A DNA stretch of 6,560 bases. It comes from Pseudomonadota bacterium. GTDB lineage: Bacteria > Pseudomonadota > Alphaproteobacteria > Rhodospirillales > Magnetospirillaceae. The first letter of the stretch is position 1; every line of letters begins with the position of its first letter. Below are positions 5,758 to 6,560 of this stretch, in pieces. The stretch covers positions 1 through 6,560 of the forward strand of contig JAEZFE010000176.1 in NCBI GenBank assembly GCA_023437865.1, written 5' to 3'. Below the pieces are notes generated by a model. It searched no databases and was not told where the DNA came from. It saw only the letters and a list, made by a program, of their open reading frames with translations. The position numbers and the translations under genes were made by a program.

Positions 5758-6378
5758 TCAGCGCAGAACCAAGCTGGTCAGGGCGCCCAGGCCGAACAGG
5801 ATCGGCAGCGCGCCAGACACATGGTTGAAGATGCGCATGCGCTCGGGTGTGAACCGTGCGCGCACCAGCACGGTCAGCTCGGTCAGCACTGCCCACCACA
5901 GGGCGGACCCGGTGAACACACCGCCCACCAGCAGCCAGGATTGCTCCAGCCCCACCGGCTTGGCTGCGGCCCCCATGGCGGCGAACACGCCCATAACGCC
6001 CAGGATGGTGCCGGGATTGGTGATGGTGATGGCGAAGGTGGACAGGAAATCCTTCCAAAGTCCGGGCCCCTTGCCCTCGGCGGGTTCGATGGCAATGGCG
6101 GTGCGCCAGGTGTGCACGCCGATGGCGATCATGAAGATGCCGCCCAAGAGCTTCAGCTTGTCGGTGTGCCCGGCCAGGAATTGCGACACTGCCCCCAGAC
6201 CCAACCCGACGACGGCGCCGAACACGGTGTCGGCCAGGGCCGCTCCCAGGCCTGCCATCCACGCCGCCGCGCGCCCATCCGCCAGCGCGCGCCGGATGCA
6301 CATCAACCCCACCGGGCCGATGGGCGCGGCGATGGCAAAGCCGATGCCGACACAGCGAAGATAAAGCAGGGCGTCCAA
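5758..6378 (-). CDS. LysE/RhtB-family exporter
   Basis: An inner-membrane protein with about six membrane helices, belonging to the LysE superfamily of exporters of amino acids and similar small molecules; the substrate is unknown. Signatures are the N-terminal AIAAPIGPVGLMCIRRAL (residues 15-32) and, mid-protein, the STFAITITNPGTILGV stretch with its conserved Asn-Pro. I chose the TTG start at 6378 because it gives 206 residues, the family length, and puts the first helix close to the N-terminus; AAAGG lies seven bases upstream (6390-6386). The alternative is GTG at 6441, which adds 21 Pro/Ala-rich residues but overlaps the stop of the preceding gene as GTGA, a common operon arrangement with GAGG nearby. 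The sequence alone does not settle this. It probably shares a transcript with the gene at the right edge and may be read through into the histidine kinase gene. Confidence 0.9.
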   Translation of the reverse strand: MDALLYLRCVGIGFAIAAPIGPVGLMCIRRALADGRAAAWMAGLGAALADTVFGAVVGLGLGAVSQFLAGHTDKLKLLGGIFMIAIGVHTWRTAIAIEPAEGKGPGLWKDFLSTFAITITNPGTILGVMGVFAAMGAAAKPVGLEQSWLLVGGVFTGSALWWAVLTELTVLVRARFTPERMRIFNHVSGALPILFGLGALTSLVLR

Positions 6379-6437
6379 GCGGGGGCCTTTGTTCGGGGCG
6401 GGCGCAGAAAAGCAGAAAGCGGGCGCAGGGACAAGAC

Positions 6438-6560
6438 TCACACCGCCTCGGGCGCGAACAGCCGGCTGGGCAAAACGATCTCTCCCTGGGCCTGGACCAG
6501 CGCCAGTTCGCGCCGCCCCAAGGCCAACGTCGCCTCCAGCACCCCGTAGAGGCTGCTGAC
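6438..6560 (-). CDS. C-terminal 40 codons of an unrecognised protein (cut by window edge)
   Basis: On the minus strand the frame is open from the window edge to a TGA at 6440-6438. The peptide begins VSSLYGVLEATLALGRREL and ends in LFAPEAV. It reads like a helix followed by a strand, with no motif I recognise. The support is the open frame at the edge and the four-base GTGA overlap with a possible start of the LysE-family gene. It could be spurious, since most frames stay open at this GC content. Confidence 0.5.
   Translation of the reverse strand, partial: VSSLYGVLEATLALGRRELALVQAQGEIVLPSRLFAPEAV

Noticed and set aside
5672..6549. Plus-strand open frames across the LysE-family gene (5672-6364 and 5746-6549)
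   Set aside because: Their compositions (Pro/Thr/Ser- and Gly/His/Gln-rich) are those of antisense frames; the minus strand encodes a clear LysE-family membrane protein.
1..6560. Mobile element, CRISPR array or defence system
   Set aside because: I found no transposase, integrase, spaced repeat series or defence-type domain; apart from 2471-2555 the base composition looks even.

Overview
The window looks like ordinary chromosome from a GC-rich alphaproteobacterium, most likely a Rhodospirillales member of the Magnetospirillum type. The grounds are the codon use, rpoN followed by ptsN, a GST-fold protein with an FzlA-like C-terminus, and a PAS-rich histidine kinase. I see no phage, transposase, integron, CRISPR array, tRNA or rRNA. 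This placement is inference, not a database match.

Left part, plus strand. The C-terminal two thirds of rpoN (sigma-54) enters from the left edge and ends at 1010. A 165-base leader follows, with a good sigma-70-type promoter (1039-1067) whose -10 is covered by a perfect dyad, and two more palindromes. Then come ptsN (EIIA-Ntr, 1176-1640), a probable terminator hairpin (1650-1671), and a GST-fold protein (1770-2441) that I think is the FtsZ-binding division protein FzlA. The hpf/raiA gene that often lies between rpoN and ptsN is not here.

Middle, plus strand. An AT-rich foldback repeat (2479-2549) contains the start codon and most of the signal-peptide coding sequence of a NodB-type polysaccharide deacetylase (2492-3199). 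This gene overlaps a GNAT acetyltransferase (3196-3660) by four bases (ATGA), so the two are probably translated together.

Right part, minus strand. A membrane-anchored histidine kinase with three PAS domains (5680-3617) converges on the GNAT gene, and their 3' ends overlap by 44 bases. Upstream of it on the same strand lies a LysE-family exporter (start 6378 or 6441, end 5758). Before that is the last 40 codons of an unrecognised gene entering from the right edge. Two kinds of 8-base direct repeat lie at the start of the kinase gene.

Nothing here is clearly a new biological system. The points most worth checking are the foldback repeat built into the deacetylase signal peptide, the dyad on the ptsN promoter -10, and the repeats around the kinase start. 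All stretches between genes are shorter than 170 bases and are described in the entries.
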